Of a stretch of DNA of 64,000 nucleotides, positions 18,066 through 26,913 are shown in pieces. Under the pieces are notes generated by a model. That model saw only the letters and a list, made by a program, of their open reading frames with translations. It was not told the DNA's origin and searched no databases. Source of the DNA: Stenotrophomonas sp. ZAC14D1_NAIMI4_1 (GTDB taxonomy: Bacteria; Pseudomonadota; Gammaproteobacteria; Xanthomonadales; Xanthomonadaceae); the NCBI RefSeq assembly GCF_003086775.1, contig NZ_CP026001.1:1452407-1516406 (forward strand). The letters are read 5' to 3'. The position numbers and the translations under genes are program-made. Each line of letters opens with the position of its first letter. Within the stretch, counting starts at the first letter, position 1.

Positions 18066-18476
18066 ATGGGCTGGCGCCAGGGATTGCGGCAACGGGCACG
18101 TCAGGGCATACCGGCCCTGCTGGAAGTGGATGCACTGCTGCAGGCACATGGTGTGCTGGCGGCCCTGCCGGGGGCACGGATCGCCCCCGGCCTGGTCCGC
18201 TTCCAGCTGGCAGCGGTGACCTGCGAGGGATTGCAGCGCAAGGGGCTGGAATGGCTGGCCGGCGCGCGGCAGGGACGCGGCGCGCTGGGCGGGCGGGTGC
18301 CACGCTACCGGCCATGGAAGGCCGGCGCGGCGGCGCTGTCGGAGATCGGCATCGACGGGCTGCCGGCGGACTGGCCGGCGCATGCGGCGGTGTATGGCTG
18401 CAGCAGCGTGGACCAGCGGCACTGGTTGCTGTTGCTGCCAGGGCGGGCGCAGCTGTGGCTGGGGTGGTGTGGGTGA
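18066..18476 (+). CDS. Small hypothetical protein downstream of creD
   Basis: I do not recognise this 136-residue protein. It has no signal peptide or clear membrane helix. It is rich in Ala, Gly, Leu and Trp, with basic N-terminal (MGWRQGLRQRARQGIPALLE) and hydrophobic C-terminal (RHWLLLLPGRAQLWLGW) parts. The ATG at 18066 follows AAGGAGC eight bases upstream, which overlaps the creD stop region, so it is very likely co-transcribed with creD and under CreB control. The name and function are open. Confidence 0.72.
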   Translation: MGWRQGLRQRARQGIPALLEVDALLQAHGVLAALPGARIAPGLVRFQLAAVTCEGLQRKGLEWLAGARQGRGALGGRVPRYRPWKAGAAALSEIGIDGLPADWPAHAAVYGCSSVDQRHWLLLLPGRAQLWLGWCG

Positions 18477-18505
18477 TCGACGCGCCCGTCCATGACCGAT
18501 GGGAC

Positions 18506-18522
18506 GGGGGCGCTGCGCCCCC
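18506..18522 (+). other. GC-rich hairpin after the creD operon
   Basis: GGGGGCGCTGCGCCCCC folds into a perfect hairpin but lacks a T tract. It could slow transcription at the end of the creD operon; a role as an intrinsic terminator is doubtful. Confidence 0.35.
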
Positions 18523-18573
18523 GCTGGCTAGACTCGATGGGTTGACGATCGAGCCGAAGGGCAGGGGTGTGGC

Positions 18574-20181
18574 GTGTTGAAGTGGAACGGGCTGAAGTGG
18601 GGCGTGCTGGCCACAGCGCTGGCGATGGGTGGCAATGCAATGGCGCAGCAGCGCGAACCGGTGGACCTGGACATGGTCAGCCGCATCCGCCAGGAGGCCT
18701 TCCACCGTTCGCAGGTGATGGATACCTTCAGCTACCTCACCGAGCGCATCGGCCCGCGCCTGACCAACTCGCCGGCGATGGGCCGCGCCAATGCGTGGAC
18801 GCGCGGCAAGTTCAGCGAATGGAAGCTGGACAACGTGCATGACGAAGCGTTCGACGACTTCGGCCGTGGCTGGGAATTCACTTCGGCCAGCGTGGAAATG
18901 CTCGGCGACCGCGTGCTGCCGCTGCACGCACTGCCCAAGGCGTGGACGCCCGGCACCCGCGGCCCGGTCGAGGGCGAGCTGGTGCACGTGGACATCAAGA
19001 AGCTGGACGACATCGAGACGTACCGCGGCAAGCTGCGCGGCAAGATCCTGCTGCTGGGCGAGGCGCGCGAGTACAAGCGCGGCACCGAGCCGGATTCGCA
19101 CCGGCACGACGCGACCTCGCTGGAGGGCCTGCAGGAATTCACCCTGCCCAAGGACGTGGCCTCCGAGCGGGCCAAGCGGGTGAAGGAATACAAGGAACGC
19201 CAGGAGCTGGCCGCCAAGGTCAATGCCTTCTTCGTGGAAGAGGGCGCGCTGGCCGCGATCAGCATCAGCAGCTGGGACAACGGCATCATCCGCGTTGCCG
19301 GCGGCGGCTCGCGCAAGGCAGGCGAATCGGTGGGCATCCCGGAACTGGCGATGATCGCCGAGCACTTCAACCCGCTGGTGCGCGCGCTGGATGCCAAGCA
19401 GCCGGTGCGCCTGCGCGTGGATGTGGCCGCACGCTTCACCGATGAGGCCGACCAGCCGGGCTACAACACGCTGGCCGAGATCCGTGGCAGCAGCAAGCCC
19501 GATGAAGTGGTGATGATCGGCGCCCACCTGGATTCCTGGCATAGCGGCACCGGCGCCGCCGACAACGCTGCCGGCGTGGCGGTGATGATGGAAGCCATGC
19601 GGATCCTCAAGGCCACCGGCGCCAAGCCGAAGCGGACGATCCGCGTGGCCCTGTGGAGTGGCGAGGAGCAGGGCCTGGTCGGCTCGCAGGCCTACGTGGC
19701 CAAGCACTTCGGTCGTTTCCCGGAACCCACCGACCCGGCACAGAAGGCGCTGCCGGCGTCGCTGCGCGACCCGACCGGTGCCCTGCAGAAGACCCGCGAC
19801 TACGGCAAGTTCCAGGTCTACTTCAACATGGACAACGGCTCGGGCCGCTTCCGTGGCATCTATGCCCAGGAAAACCTGGCGGCGATGCCGATCTTCGAAG
19901 CCTGGCTGGCCCCGTTCCATGACGTCGGCGCGACCACCGTGGCCACCCGCAACACCGGCAGTACCGACCACATCAGCTTCGACCGCATCGGCCTGCCGGG
20001 CTTCCAGTTCATCCAGGACCGGCTGGACTACTTCACCAACGTCCACCACAGCCACCTGGACACCTGGGACCACGCCGAGCCGGACGACCTGAAGCAGGCC
20101 GCGGCCATCGTCGCCTCCTTCGCCTACAACGCGGCGATGCGCGAGCAGTCGTTCCCGCGCAAGGCTGAACCGCAGCCCTGA
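18574..20181 (+). CDS. M28-family zinc aminopeptidase, secreted
   Basis: A 535-residue exopeptidase with a Sec signal peptide (GVLATALAMGGNAMA, cleavage near residue 25), so periplasmic or secreted. A PA-like insert occupies about residues 130-270. The di-zinc site of clan MH is visible: GAHLDSW (His ~317) followed by GAADNAAG (bridging Asp), SGEEQGL (catalytic Glu and ligand Glu), MDNGSG (Asp) and HHSHLDTWD (last His). The GTG start at 18574 follows an AGGGGTG. Stenotrophomonas encodes several such peptidases; the substrate is likely short peptides. A terminator-like hairpin follows. Confidence 0.93.
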   Translation: MLKWNGLKWGVLATALAMGGNAMAQQREPVDLDMVSRIRQEAFHRSQVMDTFSYLTERIGPRLTNSPAMGRANAWTRGKFSEWKLDNVHDEAFDDFGRGWEFTSASVEMLGDRVLPLHALPKAWTPGTRGPVEGELVHVDIKKLDDIETYRGKLRGKILLLGEAREYKRGTEPDSHRHDATSLEGLQEFTLPKDVASERAKRVKEYKERQELAAKVNAFFVEEGALAAISISSWDNGIIRVAGGGSRKAGESVGIPELAMIAEHFNPLVRALDAKQPVRLRVDVAARFTDEADQPGYNTLAEIRGSSKPDEVVMIGAHLDSWHSGTGAADNAAGVAVMMEAMRILKATGAKPKRTIRVALWSGEEQGLVGSQAYVAKHFGRFPEPTDPAQKALPASLRDPTGALQKTRDYGKFQVYFNMDNGSGRFRGIYAQENLAAMPIFEAWLAPFHDVGATTVATRNTGSTDHISFDRIGLPGFQFIQDRLDYFTNVHHSHLDTWDHAEPDDLKQAAAIVASFAYNAAMREQSFPRKAEPQP

Positions 20182-20192
20182 AAAACCGGGCG

Positions 20193-20227
20193 GGAGGGGC
20201 TGGCTGCGTCCGCCCCTCCTTGCCTTT
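20193..20227 (+). terminator. Probable terminator between the M28 peptidase and gltX
   Basis: GGAGGGGC and GCCCCTCC form an eight-base-pair stem with an 11-base loop, followed by TTGCCTTTCC. Confidence 0.65.
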
Positions 20228-20274
20228 CCGGGGCTGGTGGTAAAATCGGGGGATTCCCGTTCCCCGAGCCCTCC

Positions 20275-21678
20275 ATGATCTGCCGCACCCGCTTCGCCCC
20301 CAGCCCCACCGGTTACCTGCACATCGGCGGTGCCCGCACCGCGCTGTACTGCTGGCTGGAGGCCCGCCACCGCGGCGGCGAGTTCGTGCTGCGCATCGAG
20401 GACACCGACCGTGAACGCAGCACCCAGGGCGCGATCGACGCGATCCTGGAGGCGATGGACTGGCTGGGCCTGGACTACGACGTCGGCCCGATCTACCAGA
20501 CCGACCGCGTCGCCCGTTACCTGGAAGTGGCCGAGCAGCTGGTGGCCGACGGCAAGGCGTACTACGCCTACGAGACCCGCGAAGAGCTGGACGCGATGCG
20601 CGAGGCCGCCATGGCCAAGCAGGAAAAGCCGCGCTACAACGGTGCCGCGCGTGAACTGGGCCTGCCGCGCAAGGACGACCCGAACCGCGTCATCCGCTTC
20701 AAGAACCCGCTGGACGGCACCGTGGTGTTCGACGACCTGATCAAGGGCCGCATCGAGATCGCCAACAGCGAGCTGGATGACATGGTCATCTTCCGCCCGG
20801 ACGGCTACCCCACCTACAACTTCGCGGTCGTGGTGGATGACTGGGACATGGGCATCAGCGAGGTCATCCGCGGCGACGACCACATCAACAACACCCCGCG
20901 CCAGATCAACCTGTACGAAGGCATCGGCGCGCCGGTGCCGAAGTTCGGCCACATGCCGATGATCCTGGACGAGCAGGGCGCCAAGCTGTCCAAGCGCACC
21001 GGCGCGGCCGACGTGATGCAGTACAAGGACGCCGGCTACCTGCCCGACGCGCTGCTGAGCTACCTGGCCCGCCTGGGCTGGTCGCACGGTGACCAGGAGC
21101 TGTTCAGCCGCCAGGAACTGGTCGAGCTGTTCGACGTGACCAACTGCAATTCCAAGGCCTCGCGCCTGGACATGGCCAAGCTGGGCTGGGTCAACCAGCA
21201 CTTCCTCAAGACCGAGGAGCCGGCCAGCATCGTGCCGCACCTGGTCTACCAGCTGGAAAAGCTGGGCCTGGACGTGGCCGCTGGCCCGGCCCCGGTGGAC
21301 GTGGTGATTGCCCTGCGCGAGCGCGTGCAGACCCTGAAGGAAATGGCCGAGAAGGCCGTGGTCTGGTACCAGCCGCTGACCGCGTACGACGACGCGGCCG
21401 TGGCCAAGCACTTCAAGGCCGGCGCCGAACTGCCGCTGGGCAAGGCCCGCGAGCTGCTGGCCGCCCTGCCGGAATGGACCGCCGAAGCCGTGGGCGTGGC
21501 CCTGCACGACGCTGCCGCCGCCCTGGAAATGGGCATGGGCAAGGTCGCCCAGCCGCTGCGCGTGGCCATCACCGGCACCCAGGTCAGCCCTGACATTTCC
21601 CATACCGTGTACCTGGCTGGCCGCGAACAGGCCTTGAAACGCATCGATGTGGCCATCACCAAGGTAGCAACGGCCTGA
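20275..21678 (+). CDS. gltX: Glutamyl-tRNA synthetase
   Basis: A 467-residue class I synthetase that charges tRNA-Glu. The HIGH signature appears as [14 protein letters not shown] (~12-25) and the KMSKS signature as KLSKRTGA (~238). ATP- and Glu-binding residues surround RFAPSPTG and [22 protein letters not shown]. The C-terminal anticodon-binding region ends at [16 protein letters not shown]. The length equals standard bacterial GltX. zur starts 34 bases downstream, so the two may share a transcript. Confidence 0.98.
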   Translation: MICRTRFAPSPTGYLHIGGARTALYCWLEARHRGGEFVLRIEDTDRERSTQGAIDAILEAMDWLGLDYDVGPIYQTDRVARYLEVAEQLVADGKAYYAYETREELDAMREAAMAKQEKPRYNGAARELGLPRKDDPNRVIRFKNPLDGTVVFDDLIKGRIEIANSELDDMVIFRPDGYPTYNFAVVVDDWDMGISEVIRGDDHINNTPRQINLYEGIGAPVPKFGHMPMILDEQGAKLSKRTGAADVMQYKDAGYLPDALLSYLARLGWSHGDQELFSRQELVELFDVTNCNSKASRLDMAKLGWVNQHFLKTEEPASIVPHLVYQLEKLGLDVAAGPAPVDVVIALRERVQTLKEMAEKAVVWYQPLTAYDDAAVAKHFKAGAELPLGKARELLAALPEWTAEAVGVALHDAAAALEMGMGKVAQPLRVAITGTQVSPDISHTVYLAGREQALKRIDVAITKVATA

Positions 21679-21712
21679 GCCCTGCCGCCCAGACCTGAAC
21701 CGGAGAACGCGC

Positions 21713-22204
21713 ATGCCCGCCAAACCAGCTTCTGCCTGTACCGCCCCGCACCACCACGTCCACGACGCATCGGATTTCGTGGCGGTGGTCGAGCGCGTCT
21801 CGCGTGAGCGCGGGCTGCGCCTGACCCCGATCCGCGCCAACGTGCTCAAGCTGATCGCCGAGGCCGGCAAGCCGGTCAAGGCCTACGAGCTGCTGGAGTG
21901 GGTGCGCAACGGCAAGGGCGTGGGCGCCGATGCCCCGCCCACCGTGTACCGCGCGCTCGATTTCCTGATGGCCAATGGCTTCGTGCACAAGCTGGAATCG
22001 GTCAATGCCTTCGTGGCCTGCCACCATCCCAGCAGCGCGGCGCATTCGGTGCCGTTCCTGATCTGCAACAGCTGCCACAGCGCGGTGGAACTGGAAGACC
22101 GCGAAATCGTCACCCAGCTGGAAAAGCGCGCCAAGGAGCTGGGCTTCCAGCCGCAGGCGCAGACCCTGGAAGTGCACGGTCTCTGCGCGCGCTGCGCCGG
22201 GTAA
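21713..22204 (+). CDS. zur: Fur-family zinc uptake regulator Zur
   Basis: A 163-residue Fur-superfamily repressor. The winged helix covers residues ~20-95 (RGLRLTPIRANVLKLIAE, PTVYRALDFLMANGFVHKLES). The structural zinc site is formed by ICNSCH and the C-terminal CARC pair. The N-terminal HHHVHD and FVACHHP supply more ligands, as in Zur rather than Fur. When zinc-loaded it should repress zinc uptake genes; candidate targets with palindromic boxes lie between 29122 and 29256 in this window. It begins 34 bases after gltX. Confidence 0.92.
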   Translation: MPAKPASACTAPHHHVHDASDFVAVVERVSRERGLRLTPIRANVLKLIAEAGKPVKAYELLEWVRNGKGVGADAPPTVYRALDFLMANGFVHKLESVNAFVACHHPSSAAHSVPFLICNSCHSAVELEDREIVTQLEKRAKELGFQPQAQTLEVHGLCARCAG

Positions 22205-22211
22205 CGGATCG

Positions 22212-22234
22212 GTAGTGCCGGCCGCTGGCCGGCA
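22212..22234. repeat. SMAG palindrome
   Basis: GTAGTGCCGGCCGCTGGCCG followed by GCA: GTAG plus a GCCGGCC/GGCCGGC hairpin in the convergent gap between zur and the next gene. Confidence 0.75.
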
Positions 22235-22237
22235 GCC

Positions 22238-22909
22238 TCAGTGCGACGCCCGGGCCTTGAGCCGCTTCAGCACGGGCGTGCGCGCAGCAGCCAGCTCGTC
22301 GTCCTGCAGCGCCAGCGACTGCACCCAGTCCAGCGCCTCGGGCATGCAGGCACCGCGTGCGGCATACAGCGCCAGGCTCCGGCCCCGCATTGACGGCGCC
22401 TGCTGCCACGCGCGTTGCACCAGGCGCAGCAGCGCCTGCTGCATGGCCACTGGCACCACCACGCCCTTGTCGAACGACAGCAGCGAGTTCAGCGCGGCCA
22501 GCGCCCGCGAGGGTGGCGACTGCGGATCGTCCTGGCTGAAGTCGGCCTGTTCGCAGAACGCCAGCAGTGCCCCCACCGACGCCTCGCTGCGCACGTCCTC
22601 CAGCACGCTGATCGCATAGGTCACCAGGCGCGGATCCTCCAGCAGCGGCAGCAGCCCTGCAACGCCCTGGTGGCCGAATGCCGCACACGCCTGCGCCCAC
22701 GGTGCCATCGGTGCGAAGTGCGTGCCATTGGCGTTGTACTGGAATTCCTCGCGCCAGCGGTACAGCGCACACAGCCGCTCGATCTCGGCCGCGCCCTCGG
22801 CACCGTGCTCCAGCACGAAGCGGATCAGGTCCTCCACTTCCACGTTGCCGCCATGCTCCAGCGGCGCAGTGCCCTTGGCCGCCTTTTTGGCCAGCGCGTT
22901 GAATTTCAT
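22238..22909 (-). CDS. Hypothetical protein, 223 residues, helical (HEAT-like)
   Basis: I cannot assign a family name. The protein is mostly alpha-helical with paired helices that look like HEAT or armadillo repeats (VAGLLPLLEDPRLVTYAISVLEDV, SEASVGALLAFCEQ, PPSRALAALNSLLSF). No signal peptide or membrane segment is seen; cytosolic. The start MKFNALAKKAAKG (22909) has an AGGAA upstream. It is convergent with zur. The HEAT-like protein at 61255 has a similar organisation but no obvious close identity. Confidence 0.78.
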   Translation of the reverse strand: MKFNALAKKAAKGTAPLEHGGNVEVEDLIRFVLEHGAEGAAEIERLCALYRWREEFQYNANGTHFAPMAPWAQACAAFGHQGVAGLLPLLEDPRLVTYAISVLEDVRSEASVGALLAFCEQADFSQDDPQSPPSRALAALNSLLSFDKGVVVPVAMQQALLRLVQRAWQQAPSMRGRSLALYAARGACMPEALDWVQSLALQDDELAAARTPVLKRLKARASH

Positions 22910-22936
22910 GATGAGTGATTGTTCCTGACCAAAAAC

Positions 22937-22959
22937 AGTCGAGCATGGCTCGACTCTAC
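22937..22959. repeat. SMAG palindrome
   Basis: CAGTCGAGCATGGCTCGACT followed by CTAC is the reverse-orientation form of GTAGAGTCGAGCCATGCTCG. Confidence 0.8.
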
Positions 22960-23040
22960 AAATAGAGCGGAGCCGCAGGCCCCGCTTTTGATTCTATTCC
23001 TTTGATCCGCGTGGCTGACGCGCACGGAAAATGTCCGTGG

Positions 23041-23140
23041 CCGGGTGGGTGGGGCAGGCGGGACCGCAGGCGCCATGGATGGCGCCTACGAGCCCCCATG
23101 GATGGGTTCACGGCGTGTCCCGACTGCCCCACCCACCCGG
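23041..23140. repeat. Long structured palindrome, copy E (100 bp)
   Basis: The left arm CCGGGTGGGTGGGGCAG and right arm CTGCCCCACCCACCCGG are complementary, with further pairing inside (GCGGGAC against GTCCCG). The centre holds GGCGCCATGGATGGCGCC and CCCCATGGATGGGTTCACGG. It shares its centre with the elements at 31540, 33841, 42732 and 43022. The rest of the 22960-23232 gap contains no gene that I can support. Confidence 0.8.
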
Positions 23141-23232
23141 CCCATCCAGCAATCCAACCGCAACGATCAGCCACGAGGGGCTCCGCCGTTCGCAGCCTCC
23201 GGCGAAGCCGCGCGGTTCGGCGGGCAGCAGAG

Positions 23233-23256
23233 CAGTCGACTGACAGTCGACTCTAC
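23233..23256. repeat. SMAG palindrome containing the HlyD stop codon
   Basis: AGTCGACTGACAGTCGACTC followed by TAC. Read on the minus strand, GTAGAGTCGACTG supplies the TAG stop of the membrane fusion protein gene. Confidence 0.85.
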
Positions 23257-24437
23257 CGCGCCGGTTCCGGTGCCGGTGTCGCCGCAGGCTCCGCCGCGGT
23301 ATCCACCCGCGCGATCACCGACATCCCCGGCCGCAGCCGCGCCGCCAGTTCCTGCCCCGGATCAATCGAAATCCGGATCGGCAACCGCTGCACCACCTTG
23401 GTGAAGTTGCCGCTCGCATTGTCAGGGCGCAGCACGCTGAACTCCGAACCGGTGGCCGGCGCGATCTGCTCCACGTGCCCGTGCAGGCGCTCGCCCTTGA
23501 ACGCATCCACCGAGAACGTCACCGGCTGGCCGATACGCATCTGCCAGGTCTGGCCTTCCTTGAAATTGGCCACCACCCACAGCGCCTCCGGCACCAGGAA
23601 CAGCAGTTGCGAGCCGGCCGCCACGTACTGGCCGACGCGCACGCTGGCCTCGCTGATCTGCCCGTCGCGCGGGGCGTGGATGACCGTGTTGGCCAGGTCG
23701 ATGCGTGCCAGTTCAAGCTGCGCCTGTGCGCTCTCGACCTGCGCTTCAAGGCTCTTGCGCGCGACCTGGGTCGATACCAGCGTCTCTTCGGCGATGCGGA
23801 TCTGTGCCTGCGACTGCTGCACGCTGGCCTGTGCCGAGGCCTGGGTGGTGCGGAACTTGTCGCGGTCGTTGATCGAGACCAGCTGCTGCGCCGCCAGCTC
23901 TTCGTAACGCTTGGCCTCGTTGCGCGAGCGCTGCAGCTCGGCCTGGCCGGACGACAGGGTGGCGCGCGCCGAGGCGATCTGCGCGCGGTTCTGCGCCTGC
24001 GACTGGTCCGAGTTGGCCAGCGCCGCGCGCGCGCTGTCCAGCGCCGCTTCGGCCTGCGCCACCTTCTGCGCGTAGATGCGGTCGTCGATGCGCAGCAGCG
24101 GCTCGCCCTTCTTCACGTGCTGGAAGTCCTTCACCAGCACCTCGGTGACATAGCCGGCCACCTGCGGCGCCATCACTGTGATCTGCCCGCGCACATAGGC
24201 GTTGTCGGTGACCATCACGCTGCTGGTGAACGGCCACAGGCTCCAGGCGCGCAGGATCAGCGCGATGCCCAGCAGTGCCACCACCACCATCACCACCACG
24301 CTGCGCGCGCTGGGCTTGAGGTACTTCGGTGCCGCCGCCGGTGCGGCGGGCGTGGGCGCCGGTGCCGCGTCGGTCGGCGGTGGCGGGCTGACATTGTCGG
24401 GGGCGTCGCTGTCGGAGCGGGGCGGTAGCGGGGACAT
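23253..24437 (-). CDS. Efflux membrane fusion protein, EmrA/HlyD family
   Basis: A 394-residue periplasmic adaptor of an MFS tripartite pump. A Pro/Ala-rich cytosolic leader precedes one membrane helix (VVVMVVVALLGIALILRAW). The biotinyl-lipoyl half motif follows (TDNAYVRGQITVMAPQVAGYV). A long coiled-coil hairpin spans about residues 110-220 (QAEAALDSARAALANSDQSQ). The beta-barrel region ends in GNFTKVVQRLPIRISID, typical of EmrA. I start at ATG 24437, ten bases after the MFS stop; a TTG at 24476 is possible. The TAG stop belongs to a SMAG GTAG. Operon with the TetR and MFS genes. Confidence 0.92.
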   Translation of the reverse strand: MSPLPPRSDSDAPDNVSPPPPTDAAPAPTPAAPAAAPKYLKPSARSVVVMVVVALLGIALILRAWSLWPFTSSVMVTDNAYVRGQITVMAPQVAGYVTEVLVKDFQHVKKGEPLLRIDDRIYAQKVAQAEAALDSARAALANSDQSQAQNRAQIASARATLSSGQAELQRSRNEAKRYEELAAQQLVSINDRDKFRTTQASAQASVQQSQAQIRIAEETLVSTQVARKSLEAQVESAQAQLELARIDLANTVIHAPRDGQISEASVRVGQYVAAGSQLLFLVPEALWVVANFKEGQTWQMRIGQPVTFSVDAFKGERLHGHVEQIAPATGSEFSVLRPDNASGNFTKVVQRLPIRISIDPGQELAARLRPGMSVIARVDTAAEPAATPAPEPAR

Positions 24438-24447
24438 GGCGGCGGGC

Positions 24448-26121
24448 TCAGTGGGGCGGGGCGGCGTGGGCCGCAACGGGCGGTGACGGATGGCGCTTGT
24501 GCCATTGCTTGAGGATGGCGGTACGCAGCGACAGCAGCAGCAACCAGCACAGGAAGCCGATGGCCAGCCAACCGCTCAGGGTGAACACATCATTGAAGCC
24601 GCGCACGTTGGCTTCGCGGCGCGCGGTCTGTGCCAGCTGCGCAGTGCCCTGTGCGCTGCGCAGCACCGGATCGGTGATCTGCGCGGCGTAGATCTGCTGC
24701 TGGATGCGCAGGCGCTGCGCGACCACCGGGTCGGCGGGGTCGAGCTGGCTGGTGATGGCGCTTGAATAGAGCTGCTCGCGATGCAGCTGGAACGTACCCA
24801 ACACGGCCGAACCGGCCAGGCCACCCAGGGTCTGGGTGATCGACAGCGTGACCAGGAAGGTGATCATGTGGTCCACGCCCTGCTTCAGCGCGGCGGAGAT
24901 GCCGAGCATGATCAGCGGGCCCATGAACATGCCGGCACCGATCGAGGCCAGGAACTGGCTGATGTAGAAGTCGTGCGGCCGGTCCAGGCTGGTACGGCTC
25001 TGGTCGAAGAACGCGGCGGTGCCCAGCAGCAGGATGGCCATCAGCAGCTGTGCGATCAGCCGCTTCGGCCCGAAGGTGAGCGAGGCACCGGCGATGCCGA
25101 CGACCACCCCGGCCAGGATCACCACGAACAGCGGCCGCATCTGGTCCGGGCCCATGCCCAGCGTGCGCATCAGGTTGACCACGCCGTAGGACTGTTCGGT
25201 GGTGAGGAAGCGCAGCAGGAACGCGCCGACGATGAAGTGCAGCACCGGCAACGTCGACAGCCAGCGGATCTGCAGCAGCGGATTGCGCCGGTAGTGCTCG
25301 ATGACCAGTGCCGTGGTGGCCAGCGCGATCGAGGCCACCAGCGCCCAGCCCAGCCACGGCGTGTTCAACCACCAGCGCGTGTAGCCCTGCGCCAGTACCA
25401 CCACCAGCAGCGCAACGGCAGGTGCCAGCAGGGCGAAGGTGAGGAAATCCAGCGGCTCGAAGGCCTTGATCTGCACGCCCGGCGGCAGCTTCAGCAGCAC
25501 CACGGCGGCGAACGCGCACAGCGCCAGGCCCGCCTCGAACGAATACAGCTGGTGCCATTGGCCGGTATCGACCAGCGCCGGCGAGACGATCCAGGCGATC
25601 GGCACCGCCAGCTGCGACAGGCCCACGCCGATCACCAGCAGGTTGCCGGTGAAGCGCCGCGGCAGCGCCTGCAGCATGTACAGCGTGCCCAGCGTCGAGC
25701 AGGCCGCACCGGCAAAGCCGCTGGCGGCGCGGGTCAGCATCGTGGTTTCGAAACTGCCCACGAACAGGTGCAGCACCGCCAGTGCCGCATACAGGCCCAG
25801 GCCGATCTCGGCGAAGAGGCGGATGCCGTACTGCTGGCGGAACTTGAAGGCCAGCAGGTTGGCGGTGACATTGACCATGGCGTAGGCGGCCACCAGCCAG
25901 CTGCCCTGGGTGGGCGTCAGCGCGAGCTGGCCCTGCAGGAAGGGCAGGTTGGCGGTGACCAGCGCATTGCCCAGGCCACCGGTGATGGCCACCAGCAGTG
26001 ACACCAGCGCGTAGGCCGCGCGGCGGTACGGAGGATGCCAGGGCATCGAGGCCGAACCGGGCATGGTCGGCTTCTCGTGCTCCTCCCAGTCCGGAACCGG
26101 CTTGAGATACGGCTGGACCAT
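24448..26121 (-). CDS. MFS drug efflux transporter, DHA2 (EmrB) family, 14 TM
   Basis: A 557-residue proton-driven inner-membrane pump. The 14-helix layout of DHA2 transporters is evident, starting LVSLLVAITGGLGNALVTANLPFLQGQL and ending LAIGFLCWLLLLSLRTAILK. Motif-C-like glycines occur in TLGTLYMLQALPRRFTGNLLVIG. Its ATG at 26121 overlaps the TetR stop by one base (TGATG), showing translational coupling. With the EmrA-like protein and an outer-membrane channel encoded elsewhere it would form a tripartite multidrug exporter. Substrates cannot be read from sequence. Confidence 0.92.
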   Translation of the reverse strand: MVQPYLKPVPDWEEHEKPTMPGSASMPWHPPYRRAAYALVSLLVAITGGLGNALVTANLPFLQGQLALTPTQGSWLVAAYAMVNVTANLLAFKFRQQYGIRLFAEIGLGLYAALAVLHLFVGSFETTMLTRAASGFAGAACSTLGTLYMLQALPRRFTGNLLVIGVGLSQLAVPIAWIVSPALVDTGQWHQLYSFEAGLALCAFAAVVLLKLPPGVQIKAFEPLDFLTFALLAPAVALLVVVLAQGYTRWWLNTPWLGWALVASIALATTALVIEHYRRNPLLQIRWLSTLPVLHFIVGAFLLRFLTTEQSYGVVNLMRTLGMGPDQMRPLFVVILAGVVVGIAGASLTFGPKRLIAQLLMAILLLGTAAFFDQSRTSLDRPHDFYISQFLASIGAGMFMGPLIMLGISAALKQGVDHMITFLVTLSITQTLGGLAGSAVLGTFQLHREQLYSSAITSQLDPADPVVAQRLRIQQQIYAAQITDPVLRSAQGTAQLAQTARREANVRGFNDVFTLSGWLAIGFLCWLLLLSLRTAILKQWHKRHPSPPVAAHAAPPH

Positions 26122-26687
26122 CAGCGCCCCTGGTTGGCTGCTCCCTGGAGGCCGCCACGCAGCAGCTGCAGGGCGCGCCCGGCCAGGTGGGCGCGCTCCT
26201 CGCGGGTCTTGCCACGCAGGGCTGCGCCCAGCATGCCCGAGATCAGTGAAATATCCGTCTTTTCCAGGTCGGGCCGGCACAGGCCGGCGGCCTTGGCGCG
26301 AGCGATGGGGGCTTCCAGCAGGTCGCGCACCGTTTCGCGGGCGATGCGCATGGCCGCCACGTCCGAATCCACCGCGCGCCAGTAATCGGCCAGCGCCGGC
26401 GAGTCGATGATGCGCTGGGCCATGCCTTCGAAGACCTCGAACAGGGCGTCATCGCGGTCGCCCAGTTGTTCCACCTGGCGGCGGATGCGGTCGACGGTCC
26501 GCTGCAGCAGCGCCTGGATCAGGGCGGTGCGGTCGGGGAAGTTGCGGTACAGGGTCGCGCGGCCCACCTGGGCGCGTTCAACCACCAGGTCCAGTGGCGC
26601 GGTAACGCCGTGTTGGCCGAACACATGGTCGGCGGCATCGAGGATGAGGGCACGGCGGGCAGCAGCATCAGCACGTTGGGTGGTCAT
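26121..26687 (-). CDS. TetR-family repressor of the adjacent efflux operon
   Basis: A 188-residue regulator. The N-terminal helix-turn-helix is AADHVFGQHGVTAPLDLVVERAQVGRATLYRNFPDR (residues ~16-52, with the TetR-typical LYRNFPDR). The rest is a helical ligand-binding and dimerisation domain. It is the first gene of the tetR-MFS-HlyD operon and overlaps the MFS start by one base, so it should autoregulate the operon. I chose the ATG at 26687 because the HTH begins there; an in-frame extension to 26972 has no protein character. A dyad lies 13 bases upstream. Confidence 0.92.
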   Translation of the reverse strand: MTTQRADAAARRALILDAADHVFGQHGVTAPLDLVVERAQVGRATLYRNFPDRTALIQALLQRTVDRIRRQVEQLGDRDDALFEVFEGMAQRIIDSPALADYWRAVDSDVAAMRIARETVRDLLEAPIARAKAAGLCRPDLEKTDISLISGMLGAALRGKTREERAHLAGRALQLLRGGLQGAANQGR

Positions 26688-26699
26688 GGCTTCAGTATC

Positions 26700-26713
26700 G
26701 GACAAACATGTCC
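26700..26713 (-). promoter_or_regulatory. Candidate TetR operator
   Basis: GGACA-AACA-TGTCC is a perfect five-base dyad 13 bases upstream of the tetR start. A related half site, TTGTCCGTTTG, sits at 26740-26750. Position and symmetry fit autoregulation by the TetR protein. Confidence 0.6.
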
Positions 26714-26810
26714 GGGTGGCGAGACGTTGAGTGACGGGATTGTCCGTTTGTTGCTCTACGCACATCTTTGTAAATGCGGCGTGAAGATCGAGGTGCCGGG
26801 AGCGCGCACA

Positions 26811-26840
26811 TAAAAAACGGGGGCCATGAAGGCCCCCGGG
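26811..26840 (-). terminator. Intrinsic terminator of the TonB receptor gene
   Basis: Read on the minus strand, GGGGGCC-TTCAT-GGCCCCC is followed by GTTTTTTATG, a textbook stem plus T tract, about 75 bases after the receptor stop. Confidence 0.92.
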
Positions 26841-26884
26841 AGAGAACGGCGATGGACGTCGCCAGGAAATGCTTGCTGGGGTCA

Positions 26885-26907
26885 GTAGATCCAAGCCATG
26901 CGTGGAT
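26885..26907. repeat. SMAG variant
   Basis: GTAGATCCAAGCCATGCGTG followed by GAT: GTAG plus an ATCCA..TGGAT hairpin. The same variety (GTAGATCCACGCCATGCGTG) occurs at 54776 and, reversed, at 42930. Confidence 0.65.
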
Positions 26908-26913
26908 GACCGA

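Noticed and set aside
14423..18067. 1214-residue minus frame across creBCD
   Set aside because: No domain character; opposite to three well-supported genes.
17614..21879. 1421-residue minus frame across creD, M28 and gltX
   Set aside because: Spans several solid genes on the other strand; composition is typical of GC-rich antisense frames.
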